A stretch of DNA of 64,000 nt from JACMLD01 sp044223995 (GCA_044223995.1 JBGALE010000002.1:248001-312000), one strand, 5' to 3'; shown: positions 23,981-33,592, counted from the first letter of the stretch. The notes: a model not told the origin generated them from the sequence alone. Numbers and translations are program-made.

Positions 23981-24438
23981 TGTTTCGGATTAAGATTTAA
24001 CGGTCATTTGATAATCGGTCAATCAGTATAAACGACACAAAACACTATCAGCAACAATGATTGTTATTCCTTTTTAACAAAATAATAGGCTGAATATTAT
24101 TCGGGTGGATGTACTGGTACAACGGCAGCATCACTCCTGCGAAAAAATGGAAGGGTGCGATATACTTGTGACCAGGTGTATAGGCAGCTTATAACAGAAC
24201 CTGTAGTTTGTCCTTGTGAGATCGAAGCGGTATTCACAATGTGGTTGGTAAGGACAAGCATAAAATGTCTTTGAAGTGACCCATGATTTCTTCCTCTTCA
24301 AAACAGCTCTCCCGAATATAAGTTTATCCGGATAACTAAAAAATACCACAAACCGGTATTTGAAAAAATACCGTGATTTACGCAATTCTTGCTGCGTCTT
24401 TCCCGGTATTGTCAATAATAATTAGAGTAAAAAAATAT
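23981..24438. other. 458-base stretch without a convincing gene
   Basis: This lies between the LanB start and the DinB-like stop. It holds one minus-strand reading frame of 94 codons (24131-24415) with an odd composition rich in Tyr, Phe, Lys and Arg, typical of translated AT-rich spacer, and no family likeness. The first ~130 bases upstream of LanB are AT-rich and would contain its promoter, but I could not place one. No tRNA, hairpin terminator or repeat was seen. Confidence 0.5.
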
Positions 24439-24927
24439 TCAGGCCCTTCCTTCCCATTTAATACCATGTATACCCAACGTATGCAGTCGTTCAATTAACT
24501 GACCTGCGTGATGCTGTATATGTCGCAGGTTATATAAATGCAGTTCAAAACGATTCATCGGTATCCAGTCAAACCCACTTTCACTGTCCATTGGTATGCG
24601 GCCCACCGAAGCTTCACATCCATCTGATATGGACTGGGCATATTCCATCATTTCATCTTTCAGGTAAATTCTTTCTATATCAATAGGCTTGTGTTCATGT
24701 GTTAGCTTTCCAAGAAAATTGTAATTGGCAAAACGATGACTGTATGGAACAAATGACGCTGGGTTCTCCGACAAATAAAATGCAGTATAAAATAAAGCAT
24801 GGTATACGATACGCCAGTATGCATTGTCGTAACCTTCCGCAGTCCAGGTATCCTGCGGGCATCTGTCAATGGCTTCCATCAGCATCTTTAATGATGCGCG
24901 GTACTGTGAACTGATTTCTTTATGCAT
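24439..24927 (-). CDS. DinB-like four-helix protein
   Basis: I use ATG 24927 (MHKEISSQYRASL), which starts at the first DinB helix; the frame stays open further upstream but that part is hydrophobic spacer. About 162 residues. His-containing helices include YWRIVYHALFYTAFYLS and LYNLRHIQHHAGQLIERL, the usual metal-binding spots of the DinB/YfiT superfamily. Members include thiol-dependent transferases, and many have unknown roles. It stands alone on the minus strand between the LanB gene and the divergent PDH E2 gene. The function cannot be narrowed. Confidence 0.8.
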   Translation of the reverse strand: MHKEISSQYRASLKMLMEAIDRCPQDTWTAEGYDNAYWRIVYHALFYTAFYLSENPASFVPYSHRFANYNFLGKLTHEHKPIDIERIYLKDEMMEYAQSISDGCEASVGRIPMDSESGFDWIPMNRFELHLYNLRHIQHHAGQLIERLHTLGIHGIKWEGRA

Positions 24928-25049
24928 GGCAGTATGATTTAAACTAATAAAAAACCAATTTAAAGAATACACCCGTTCAGCAATATTAGGAAGGTTATAG
25001 TGTAAGGTATAAAGTGCAGGAAAAAAAGAATATTCTGCCTGTAAAAATA

Positions 25050-25087
25050 CCAAACCCAAAACTCAAAATTCCAAATCCCAAATCCCT
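25050..25087. repeat. C/A-rich low-complexity repeat
   Basis: Short imperfect units of the type CCAAA(T/C)CC repeat about six times between the DinB-like gene and the PDH E2 gene. On the minus strand this is a G/T-rich run of TTTGG units. No coding role is apparent. Confidence 0.5.
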
Positions 25088-25197
25088 GCCTAATCCATAC
25101 TGTTGAACCTTTTCCCCGGCGCAGGCTGGTAAATAATTAAATGCATACTCAATTGCTGTTTTTGCCTTAATTTCGGCACTCAAATCTGATGAATGTT

Positions 25198-26826
25198 ATG
25201 GCTGAAGTGATACTTATGCCCCGCCTGAGCGATACCATGACCGAAGGCGTGATTGCTGCCTGGCACAAAAAGGTAGGCGACACCGTGAAAAAGGGCGATT
25301 TACTCGCTGAAGTGGAGACGGATAAGGCTACCATGGAACTCGAAAGTTATAAAGATGGCACCCTCCTGCATATTGGCTCCGACAAAGGTGGAAAACTACA
25401 GGTAAATGACCTGTTGGCCATTATCGGCGCACCCGGCGAGGATATTTCCAAGCTGGTTAAAGGTGGCGGCGCCGCACCCGCAACAGAAAGCAAAAAAACA
25501 AAAGAACCCGCCGCTGCAAAACAAACAGCCGCCGGACCCGCAGCCAGCCCGGCCATTGATTTGTCAAAAATGGAAGAGGTGATATTAATGCCAAGGCTGA
25601 GCGATACCATGACCGAAGGCGTGATCGCTGCCTGGCACAAGAAAGTAGGTGATACTGTAAAAAAAGGTGATCTGCTGGCCGATGTTGAAACCGACAAGGC
25701 CACGATGGAACTGGAAAGCTATAAAAACGGCAAGCTATTATATGTGGGGGCTCAAAAAGGTGACAAAGTCCCGGTCAACGCATTGCTGTGCATCATTGGC
25801 GAAGAAGGAAAAGTGGATGTCAATAAAATTGTTGCCGCAGCCAAAAGCGGTGCCGCAACTACGACAGCACCGGCCGCACAAAAAGAAACCGCTGTAACAA
25901 CCGCTACCGCTTCAGCGGCTACCTCCAACCCGGCTGCAGAAACGAATGGCAGAGTGAAAGCCTCACCGCTGGCAAGAAAACTCGCAGCAGAAAAAGGCAT
26001 CAACCTTTCACAGGTACAGGGAACTGGTGACGGCGGAAGGATAACAAAAGCCGATATAGATAGTTATAAACCTTCTGCTACCGGCACACCGGCAGCGGCA
26101 CCACAAAAACCTGCTGCACCGGTAAGTACCGCACCAGCCGGACAAGTGAGCTTTGACGAAGTACCCGTATCACAAATGCGCAAGGTGATTGCAAAACGCC
26201 TCGCAGAAAGCAAATTCACCGCGCCACATTTCTACTTAACGATGTCTATCGATATGGACAAAGCGGTGGAGAGCAGGACAAAAATCAACGAAGTAAGTAA
26301 GGTAAAGATATCTTTCAACGACATGGTATTAAAAGCATGCGCCGTTGCATTGAAACAACACCCCGCCGTAAACAGCAGTTGGCTGGGTGATAAAATCCGC
26401 ACCAACCATCATGTCAATATTGGTGTGGCTGTAGCTGTTGAAGATGGCCTGCTGGTACCTGTTGTCCGTTTTGCAGATACAAAATCACTGTCACAAATTG
26501 GCGCGGAAGTAAAAGATTACGCGCAAAAAGCAAAAGATAAAAAACTCCAGCCGGCAGACTGGGAAGGAAATACATTTACCATTTCCAACCTGGGTATGTT
26601 TGGTATAGATGAATTTACCGCCATCATCAATCCGCCCGATGCCTGCATTCTTGCAGTTGGTGCCATTCAACAGGTGCCTGTTGTGAAGAACGGACAGGTA
26701 CAACCCGGCAATATCATGAAAGTGACATTGAGTTGTGATCACCGCGTGGTCGATGGTGCTACCGGCGCCGCCTTCCTGCAAACACTGAAAGGTTTACTGG
26801 AAGAACCACTGCGCATGCTGGTGTAA
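25198..26826 (+). CDS. Dihydrolipoamide acetyltransferase, E2 of pyruvate dehydrogenase, two lipoyl domains
   Basis: I start at ATG 25198 (MAEVILMPRLSDTMTEG), three codons inside the longest frame; about 542 residues. Two almost identical lipoyl domains each carry the lipoylated Lys in VETDKATMELESY. Ala/Pro/Thr-rich linkers follow each. A peripheral-subunit-binding domain (VKASPLARKLAAEKGI...GTGDGGRITKADI) precedes the C-terminal catalytic domain with SCDHRVVDGA (active His and Asp). It transfers acetyl groups to CoA in the cytoplasm and forms the core of the complex. E1 and E3 are not adjacent. The assignment to pyruvate rather than another 2-oxo acid rests on the MPRLSDTMTEG form. Confidence 0.95.
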   Translation: MAEVILMPRLSDTMTEGVIAAWHKKVGDTVKKGDLLAEVETDKATMELESYKDGTLLHIGSDKGGKLQVNDLLAIIGAPGEDISKLVKGGGAAPATESKKTKEPAAAKQTAAGPAASPAIDLSKMEEVILMPRLSDTMTEGVIAAWHKKVGDTVKKGDLLADVETDKATMELESYKNGKLLYVGAQKGDKVPVNALLCIIGEEGKVDVNKIVAAAKSGAATTTAPAAQKETAVTTATASAATSNPAAETNGRVKASPLARKLAAEKGINLSQVQGTGDGGRITKADIDSYKPSATGTPAAAPQKPAAPVSTAPAGQVSFDEVPVSQMRKVIAKRLAESKFTAPHFYLTMSIDMDKAVESRTKINEVSKVKISFNDMVLKACAVALKQHPAVNSSWLGDKIRTNHHVNIGVAVAVEDGLLVPVVRFADTKSLSQIGAEVKDYAQKAKDKKLQPADWEGNTFTISNLGMFGIDEFTAIINPPDACILAVGAIQQVPVVKNGQVQPGNIMKVTLSCDHRVVDGATGAAFLQTLKGLLEEPLRMLV

Positions 26827-26957
26827 AGCAACATTGGTAACAATCTTTTATTTTCTTTTTTCCAGAGTAACTTAAGTGCTGTTTACAAAGTTTTTTGAAC
26901 GGTAAGCATACACATTTTGTTATGCGTATCTTTTCAATATAATAAAACATCATTTCT

Positions 26958-27341
26958 ATGGACCTCGGAAATGCACTCAACTGGTTTGAAATACCTGTGT
27001 CTGATTTTGACCGGGCTAAAAAGTTTTATGAAACCATCTTCAGTTATCAAATGCCCGAAAACAATATGGGGCCGACAAGAATGGGATTTTTCCTCTATGA
27101 TTTTCAATCGGGAAAAGTAGGCGGTGCCATCGTTTTTAACCCCGGTAAATACACACCCAGTGAGCAAGGTGCTTTGATTTATCTGAATTGCCAGCCAGAC
27201 TTGAAAGTTATGCTCGACAAAGTAGAAGCTGCAGGTGGCAAAATTGTAATGGAGAAAACAGGTATCGGAAACAACCTCGGTTTCCAGGCCATCATTACTG
27301 ATACAGAAGGTAATCGTATTGCACTTCATTCCATGTCTTAA
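26958..27341 (+). CDS. VOC-superfamily (glyoxalase-like) protein
   Basis: 127 residues, one VOC module. NWFEIPVSDFDRAKKFYETIF is the standard first beta-alpha unit and FQAIITDTEGNRIALHS the closing strand. Metal-binding residues are poorly conserved (no clear His at the first position), so it may be a non-glyoxalase member. It lies 131 bases after the PDH E2 gene with its own likely promoter. The family is sure; the substrate is unknown. Confidence 0.85.
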   Translation: MDLGNALNWFEIPVSDFDRAKKFYETIFSYQMPENNMGPTRMGFFLYDFQSGKVGGAIVFNPGKYTPSEQGALIYLNCQPDLKVMLDKVEAAGGKIVMEKTGIGNNLGFQAIITDTEGNRIALHSMS

Positions 27342-27462
27342 CAACTTCCAGGATAGAAAGCTACAGTCAATTGTCAGCAGGTTTTCAACTAACCGGCAGG
27401 AAGAATCTCATTAACATATCGCAATCATCTATCTGTATAAAATCAATTAACTTCAGGCGTAT

Positions 27463-28335
27463 ATGTTTCAGAAATCCACCATTCAGTTATTGCGCTTTCA
27501 TTTTTCCTTCTTTCTCATGCCTGTCTATTTATTCGCATTGAGCCAGGTGGTATACGTCCAATGGCCGCATGCGGTACTGATATTCTTTATACTGCACGCA
27601 TTGGTATATCCGGCCAGCAATGGTTATAATAGTTACATGGATCGCGATGAAACCAGTATTGGTGGCCTTGAAAAGCCGCTGCAGCCAACCAGGCAGTTAT
27701 TTTATGTGACAATGTTAATGGACACAATGGCCGTGTTGCTGAGTTTATTCATCGATCTGTATTTTACATTGGGTATTCTTTGCTACATATTGGCATCAAG
27801 GGCCTATAGCTACCGGGGCATTCGCTTAAAAAAATATCCGCTCGTCGGTTACCTGACAGTTGTAATCTTCCAGGGAGCGGTAACTTACTGGCTGGTTTAC
27901 TACGGGAGCAATGAACATCTTAATCTGCATCTACAATCTGCTACCAAACAGGGTATGCTGGCCAGCAGTTTATTGATTGGTGGGTTTTACCCGCTTACAC
28001 AGGTATACCAGCACGATGCAGATAAAAAGGATGGCGTGAAAAGTATCAGCAGTTCGCTTGGTTATCGTGGCACATTTGTTTTTACGGCCATTGTTTACAG
28101 CATCGCGTTTATGGTGCTTGCTTTTCACTTTTTTCTGCAACTGGAACCAGATAAATTCCTGGTACTGGCAACCTGTATGCTGCCGATTCTCGTATATTTC
28201 TTTATATGGGCACGAAAAGTGTGGAAAGATACCAGGAATGCAGACTTCAAACATACCATGCGCATGAATTTGCTGGCCGCTGTTTGTACCAATCTTGGAT
28301 TTATGATTCTTATAATCTGGAAATTCTTTGAGTAA
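27463..28335 (+). CDS. UbiA-family prenyltransferase of type III PKS cluster
   Basis: 290 residues, about eight or nine hydrophobic helices, so an inner-membrane enzyme. The first Asp-rich motif is in NGYNSYMDRDETSIGG and the second in YQHDADKKDGVKS; both bind Mg-diphosphate of the prenyl donor in this family. The Asn/Asp pattern is looser than in MenA or UbiA. It overlaps the downstream polyketide synthase gene by 8 bases, which suggests it prenylates the aromatic or pyrone product of that enzyme. Donor and acceptor are not visible in the sequence. Confidence 0.85.
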   Translation: MFQKSTIQLLRFHFSFFLMPVYLFALSQVVYVQWPHAVLIFFILHALVYPASNGYNSYMDRDETSIGGLEKPLQPTRQLFYVTMLMDTMAVLLSLFIDLYFTLGILCYILASRAYSYRGIRLKKYPLVGYLTVVIFQGAVTYWLVYYGSNEHLNLHLQSATKQGMLASSLLIGGFYPLTQVYQHDADKKDGVKSISSSLGYRGTFVFTAIVYSIAFMVLAFHFFLQLEPDKFLVLATCMLPILVYFFIWARKVWKDTRNADFKHTMRMNLLAAVCTNLGFMILIIWKFFE

Positions 28336-29419
28336 AATAATATCAATAGGAACAGCAGTACCGCCGCACCGGCACCAGCAGGGAGACATCCTCCACTTCA
28401 TGCAGCAGGTGTACGCGATGAATGAAACAGACAGCCGGAAAATAAAATTCCTCTACCACCACAGTGGCATACAAACCCGCTATTCCGTGGTACCCGATTA
28501 CAACCGCTCCATCAACGAATGGAAATTTTACCCGCATTCCGAAAACCTGGAACCATTCCCTACACTCGAAATGCGGATGTCATGGTTCAATAAATATGCC
28601 GGGCCACTGAGTGTAGATGCCATTCGCAATTGTATCGACGGTCATATACACTCCAATGAAATCACCCACCTTATTACAGTAAGTTGTACTGGCATGAGTG
28701 CACCTGGTCTCGATTTGCAGGTGATGGAGTTGTTGGATTTACCTAAAAATATATACCGTACTTCCGTCAACTTCATGGGCTGCTATGCCGCCATTCATGC
28801 CATGAAGATGGCAGACGCTATCTGTAGCGGGAACCACCATGCGAAAATCCTTATTGTTTGCACCGAGCTTTGTACACTTCATTTTCAGAAGGAAGCCACA
28901 CAGGACAATATTGCCTCCAGCCTTTTATTTGCCGACGGCGCAGCAGCAGCACTCATAACGCATGATTCGTTTGGGAAAAAAGGCTGGCATATTGATAATT
29001 TTTATTCGGAGATACTTGCCAAAGGGAAAAAAGACATGGCATGGGAATTATCGGGTACGGGATTTCTCATGACCCTCAGCGGATATGTGCCCGAATTGAT
29101 TGAAGAAGATTTTGAACCGCTGATTGAAAGATCTTTACAACATGCAGGATTGTCAATGCCGGAAATAACGGATTGGTGTATACATCCCGGCGGAAAAAGG
29201 ATACTGGACGCGATCAGTAAAACATTGCATTTACCCGAAGGCAGTTTGCAAAAAAGTTATGAGGTGCTGAAAGAATACGGTAATATGTCATCTCCTACCA
29301 TATTATTTGTACTGAAACGGATCATGCAACAGGCACCTGTGAAAGAAAGAAAGCACCTGCTGGGAGCGGCATTTGGACCCGGGCTTACCATGGAAACATT
29401 TACCTTATCGCCGCAATAA
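28328..29419 (+). CDS. Type III polyketide synthase (chalcone-synthase fold)
   Basis: 363 residues, start codon TTG at 28328 inside the UbiA stop region (TTGAGTAA). The catalytic triad is visible: Cys152 in FMGCYAAIHA, His286 in CIHPGGK and Asn319 in EYGNMSSPT. The enzyme condenses malonyl-CoA units on an acyl starter to give alkylresorcinol- or pyrone-type products without a carrier protein. It is followed by a methyltransferase (23-base gap) and an FAD oxidoreductase, forming a four-gene operon with the prenyltransferase. The product is not known; a prenylated or alkylated phenol or quinone is my inference. Confidence 0.92.
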   Translation: MSKIISIGTAVPPHRHQQGDILHFMQQVYAMNETDSRKIKFLYHHSGIQTRYSVVPDYNRSINEWKFYPHSENLEPFPTLEMRMSWFNKYAGPLSVDAIRNCIDGHIHSNEITHLITVSCTGMSAPGLDLQVMELLDLPKNIYRTSVNFMGCYAAIHAMKMADAICSGNHHAKILIVCTELCTLHFQKEATQDNIASSLLFADGAAAALITHDSFGKKGWHIDNFYSEILAKGKKDMAWELSGTGFLMTLSGYVPELIEEDFEPLIERSLQHAGLSMPEITDWCIHPGGKRILDAISKTLHLPEGSLQKSYEVLKEYGNMSSPTILFVLKRIMQQAPVKERKHLLGAAFGPGLTMETFTLSPQ

Positions 29420-29442
29420 ACAGTGACTTCTTCATACCTTGA

Positions 29443-30141
29443 ATGGTGAATTTTTCAACCCGCACATACGATAAAGAACTCCTCGATGGAAGCAATATTC
29501 CTTTTGCCGACATCGCGCGGAATATGAAAGAGCTCGATACCATCAATACCTATCTCGGTGGGCATGCTATTACAATTGCCGGTTTTAAAAAACTACTGCA
29601 ATACAACAAGTCTGTTCATGTTTGTGAAATAGGTTGTGGCGGTGGCGATAACCTGGCAGCAATCGCTGACTGGTGCATGAAAAAAGGTATCGCCATCCAG
29701 GTTACAGGTATTGACTGGAACAGCGACTGCATTGCAATTGCTTCGGAAAAATTAAACAGGTACCAGCCAAATTTGATGATTGCAGATTATAAAGATGTCA
29801 CTTTTACAACTGGAAAACCTGCAATAATTTTTTCCTCGCTCTTTTGTCACCATTTTACCAATGAAGAGCTGGTATACATGTTGCAGTGGATGAAAGGACA
29901 AAGCGAACTGGGGTTTTTCATCAATGATTTGCACCGGCACCCATTGGCTTACTATTCTATCAGTCTCCTCACAAGATTATTTTCCAAATCCTATCTCGTA
30001 AAAAACGATGCCCCTTTATCAGTAAGAAGAGGTTTTGTTAAAAAGGAGTGGCAAATGCTTTGTGAACAGGCAGGTATTCGTTCCTATTCGTTACAGTGGA
30101 AATGGGCTTTTCGCTGGTTAATCTGTTCAACTAACCATTAA
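29443..30141 (+). CDS. SAM-dependent methyltransferase of type III PKS cluster
   Basis: 232 residues. The SAM-binding motif I is CEIGCGGGDNLAAIADW (residues ~63-79), motif II is VTGIDWNSDCIAIA, and a later FFINDLHRHPLAYYS segment occurs in small-molecule methyltransferases paired with type III PKSs. Likely role: O- or C-methylation of the polyketide. Its TAA is one base before the TTG start of the oxidoreductase. Confidence 0.88.
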   Translation: MVNFSTRTYDKELLDGSNIPFADIARNMKELDTINTYLGGHAITIAGFKKLLQYNKSVHVCEIGCGGGDNLAAIADWCMKKGIAIQVTGIDWNSDCIAIASEKLNRYQPNLMIADYKDVTFTTGKPAIIFSSLFCHHFTNEELVYMLQWMKGQSELGFFINDLHRHPLAYYSISLLTRLFSKSYLVKNDAPLSVRRGFVKKEWQMLCEQAGIRSYSLQWKWAFRWLICSTNH

Positions 30142-30142
30142 T

Positions 30143-31282
30143 TTGAACAACTATCCAACATATGATGCAGCCATTACCGGCGGAGGACTCGGAGGACTCG
30201 CGCTATCTATCCTGCTGGCAAAAGCAGGTCATAAGGTTGTATTGATCGAAAAAGAAACCTATCCTTTTCACCGCGTATGTGGAGAATACATTAGCCTGGA
30301 AAGCTGGAATTTCCTGGAAGCATTGGGTTATCCGTTAAGTGACATGGATATCAATATCATTAAACACCTGTTGGTATCTGCACCCAATGGAAAAAGTATC
30401 AGTCATCCATTACCATTAGGCGGATTCGGCATCAGCCGGTTTAAAATTGACGCCGAACTGGCAGAGCTCGCAAAAAGAAATGGTGTAACGGTAATGGAGG
30501 GTACAAAAGTAAATGACATCATTTTCCAGGGAGAAACCTTTGAGCTGCAAACCAGCGCCGGGAATATCAGGGCCACCGTTGCTGCAGGAAGTTTTGGCAA
30601 ACGCAGCAACCTTGATATAAAATGGAAAAGATCATTCGCAGGGAAAAAACCCAACAAACTGAATAATTATGTCGGTGTGAAATACCATATTAGGGCAGAT
30701 TTTCCTACCGATGCCATTGCCCTGCATAATTTCAGAAACGGTTACTGCGGTATCTCGCATGTGGAAGACAATACATGTTGCCTTTGTTACCTGACAACCG
30801 CCGATAACCTGAAAAATGCCGGTAATGATATTTTAGTCATGGAGCAAAGGGTGCTGTATGAAAACCCACACCTAAAAAAAATATTTACCACCGCAGAATT
30901 TTTATGGAAAGAACCACTCAGCATTGCCCAGGTGTCGTTTGATAAAAAGAAACAGGTGGAAAACCATGTGCTCATGGTGGGCGATGCAGCCGGTATGATA
31001 ACTCCGCTTTGCGGCAATGGAATGAGCATGGCGCTGCACAGCAGCCGGATTGCCGCACCACTTATATCACAATTTTTGAAGAAGGCCATCAGCCGCGACC
31101 AGATGGAAGAGCAATATATTTTTCAGTGGAACTTATTATTCAGCAGGCGTTTAAGAATGGGCCGCTTTATCCAGCGTTTATTTGGTAAGCCTACCCTGAC
31201 AAATTTGTTTTTACAGTCATTGAAACCATTTCCAAAAATTGTTACATATTTGATACGCCAAACCCATGGAGAACCTTTTTGA
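30143..31282 (+). CDS. FAD-dependent oxidoreductase, geranylgeranyl-reductase/hydroxylase type
   Basis: 379 residues, start codon TTG (second TTG start in this operon). The dinucleotide-binding motif AITGGGLGGLALSILLAKAG is at the N-terminus, followed by HRVCGEYIS, and the second FAD motif VGDAAGMITPLCGNGMSMAL at about residue 280. The family includes p-hydroxybenzoate-hydroxylase-like monooxygenases and prenyl reductases. In this operon it could hydroxylate the polyketide ring or reduce a prenyl chain. Which one cannot be decided from the sequence. Confidence 0.88.
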   Translation: MNNYPTYDAAITGGGLGGLALSILLAKAGHKVVLIEKETYPFHRVCGEYISLESWNFLEALGYPLSDMDINIIKHLLVSAPNGKSISHPLPLGGFGISRFKIDAELAELAKRNGVTVMEGTKVNDIIFQGETFELQTSAGNIRATVAAGSFGKRSNLDIKWKRSFAGKKPNKLNNYVGVKYHIRADFPTDAIALHNFRNGYCGISHVEDNTCCLCYLTTADNLKNAGNDILVMEQRVLYENPHLKKIFTTAEFLWKEPLSIAQVSFDKKKQVENHVLMVGDAAGMITPLCGNGMSMALHSSRIAAPLISQFLKKAISRDQMEEQYIFQWNLLFSRRLRMGRFIQRLFGKPTLTNLFLQSLKPFPKIVTYLIRQTHGEPF

Positions 31283-31312
31283 AAACGATTCATTACAAGT
31301 GAGAACAGGTAT

Positions 31313-32770
31313 ATGAAGCAAATATTGTTCGTTTTATGGGTTGGCACGCTGTTGTTTAATCTCCAAAACAGCGTTGCCCAAAATTACCAGGCCATTCTTG
31401 GTTCTTCCTATGCCGGCAGCCTTGGCGTACACGATAATCCCGCGTCCATCGTCAACACACCATTTAAATGGGATGTGACCTTATTCGGCGCCCAGTTAAA
31501 AAGCAGCAGCAATGCCTATACCATCCACGATTATTCCATCTTTGGATCTCCTGCCAAATCAAGATACGAATTCAACAGCGGGGAATACAGCCGCTATGCA
31601 AGGTTAAATGCAAATATCAACCTGCTCAATGCACGCATTGCACTCGGTCAGAAAAAGGCCATCGCCTTTGGTCTCAACCTGAAAAGTTACAGCAACCTGT
31701 CGACCAGTGTGTACAATTATTCCGATACGGTTAAAAACACCGGCGACTTTTTTAAAATCAACCCGGGCAACAATGCTTTCAGCGGCAATTTTCTAAGCAG
31801 CAGCTGGATTGAATTTTATGCTTCTTATGCAGGTACGATATATGATGATCCTGTTGGCCGCCTGAATGCAGGTGTTACGGTGAAACTCAGCAGGGGAATA
31901 TCCGGGGCTTATCTGAAACTGAATAATCTTGCATATACCACGAATGCACAGAACAATACAGTTTTGTATGATATCACCGGTTCAAATTTTCAGTATGGCT
32001 ATTCTTCCAATTACGATCGCTGGCAGAAAGGTAACAGCCGATCACAAAATGTCAATAATTTTATTGCATATACAGAAGGCGGCGCCGGGTTTGATGCCGG
32101 GCTTGAATACCTGGTGAAACCACAGGATCCAAGCAGTTACAATGATCCCGAAAGCTATAATGATTACGACTGGAAATTTGGTATTGCTTTCCTGGATATT
32201 GGCGGCAACCAGTATAAATATGGAACACAAAGCCGAAATGCAATCAATGTAAAAGCCAATATCAATAACCTGGTACTGGATCAGAAATTTGATTCGACAA
32301 TAAAAAGCGTAAAAACATTTAATGACAGCCTGGCTACTGTAGTCGGCCAGTTAAATGCCATTGGTGGTAAGTTTACCGTTTTGAATCCAATGCGCGTTGT
32401 GGTGAATGTAGACCGGTATATAACGGACGCATTTTATATTAATGCATCCCTGTCCATTAATATCCCAACTTCTTTTCTCAAAAAATATTTCGCCGTAAAG
32501 GAATTGAATTTGCTTAGTTTAACTCCCCGTTGGGAAACAAAAAGACTTGGTTTCTACCTGCCCATTATGTTCAATAATGAAAACCAGTTCTGGATCGGTG
32601 GTGCAGTAAAGCTGGGGCCATTATTACTGGGTGTACACAATTGGGCCAATATATTTTCTAAAACAAAAATGCAAAACGGCGGGGGTTATATTGCGCTTAC
32701 TTTCCGTGCTCCCGGCACCAGTGAAGGAAGAAGAGACAAAACACTGAATTGCCCGAAGGCTGTTTGGTAA
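31313..32770 (+). CDS. Exported outer-membrane beta-barrel protein (DUF5723-like)
   Basis: 485 residues with a signal peptide ending NSVAQ (residue ~23). ASSYAGSLGVHDNPASIVNTPFKWD near the N-terminus (read as LGSSYAGSLG then HDNPASI) is typical of PorV/FadL-like and DUF5723 barrels of Bacteroidota. Alternating aromatic strands continue to the C-terminus. It starts 30 bases after the oxidoreductase and may be co-transcribed with the PKS operon by read-through. Ligand and function are unknown. Confidence 0.75.
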   Translation: MKQILFVLWVGTLLFNLQNSVAQNYQAILGSSYAGSLGVHDNPASIVNTPFKWDVTLFGAQLKSSSNAYTIHDYSIFGSPAKSRYEFNSGEYSRYARLNANINLLNARIALGQKKAIAFGLNLKSYSNLSTSVYNYSDTVKNTGDFFKINPGNNAFSGNFLSSSWIEFYASYAGTIYDDPVGRLNAGVTVKLSRGISGAYLKLNNLAYTTNAQNNTVLYDITGSNFQYGYSSNYDRWQKGNSRSQNVNNFIAYTEGGAGFDAGLEYLVKPQDPSSYNDPESYNDYDWKFGIAFLDIGGNQYKYGTQSRNAINVKANINNLVLDQKFDSTIKSVKTFNDSLATVVGQLNAIGGKFTVLNPMRVVVNVDRYITDAFYINASLSINIPTSFLKKYFAVKELNLLSLTPRWETKRLGFYLPIMFNNENQFWIGGAVKLGPLLLGVHNWANIFSKTKMQNGGGYIALTFRAPGTSEGRRDKTLNCPKAVW

Positions 32771-32815
32771 TATTTTTCAGCAATAAGAGACATTAACCCT
32801 TAATAAAACCTTAGA

Positions 32816-33592
32816 ATGAAAAAAACAACAATATTGCTGATCCTTGTATTCCTGGTCCTCAACGGAAATGCCCAAAAGAAAAAAATAGAAAAAGAAAGTT
32901 TCTATGTCCTGGACAGCGCTTATAACGGCACCGAAATTAATAAAGCTGTTTATCTCTTACACCGCACTTATGTTAATGATACCTGTTGGCAATTTGATAT
33001 GTACCATATACTGGGGCCGCTCATCGTATCAGTAAAAAGCCTGGATGAAAGAAGACAGGTGTTGAATGGTAAATGTACGTTTTACAATAAAAGTGGTACC
33101 AAAGATTCTATGGGATATTATACCAACAATAAAAAAAGTGGTGATTGGATATATTTCAATGATACGGGCAGGGCTTATCTTCAAAAAAATTTCCGGGATG
33201 ATATTCTTATTGATGAGATAAATCTCATTATAGAAGATTCGATTCGCAGGGAAAAATATAAGAAAGACAGTATTGCCAACGCAGGAAAAGACGCAGAAAT
33301 AGACGCAGAATTTAAAGGAGGTTTGAAAGGATGGGGAAAATATCTTTCCGCCAATATTAAATACCCTGAAAGAGCCATGAACTTTAATATCCAGGGAACA
33401 GTTGTGGTAGAATTCGTAGTTGATAAATCTGGAAAAACAATGGATGAGGATATTGCGAAATCGGTCGAATTTTCCCTCGATCAGGAAGCATTGAGAATGA
33501 TAAGGCAGTCACCGGCCTGGACACCCGCCATACAATGGGGGCGCATAGTAAAAGCATACAGGCGACAACCCATTACATTTAAAACCGATTAA
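32816..33592 (+). CDS. Exported protein with TonB C-terminal domain
   Basis: 258 residues. A signal peptide (IVFLVLNGNAQ) is followed by a region with MORN-like repeats (KCTFYNKSGTKDSMGYYTNNKKSGDWIYF) and a TonB_C domain (residues ~165-258: WGKYLSANIKYPERAMNFN, then GTVVVEFVVDKSG and SPAWTPAIQWG). Such proteins are periplasmic or envelope-linked and may contact TonB-dependent receptors, though this one lacks the Pro-rich spanning arm of true TonB. It is a single gene with short spacers on both sides. Confidence 0.85.
   Translation: MKKTTILLILVFLVLNGNAQKKKIEKESFYVLDSAYNGTEINKAVYLLHRTYVNDTCWQFDMYHILGPLIVSVKSLDERRQVLNGKCTFYNKSGTKDSMGYYTNNKKSGDWIYFNDTGRAYLQKNFRDDILIDEINLIIEDSIRREKYKKDSIANAGKDAEIDAEFKGGLKGWGKYLSANIKYPERAMNFNIQGTVVVEFVVDKSGKTMDEDIAKSVEFSLDQEALRMIRQSPAWTPAIQWGRIVKAYRRQPITFKTD

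Noticed and set aside
24131..24415. 94-codon minus-strand frame upstream of LanB as a possible precursor
   Set aside because: Rich in Tyr, Phe, Arg and Lys with no leader-like or core-like structure; it looks like translated AT-rich spacer. Homology search would be needed to revive it.
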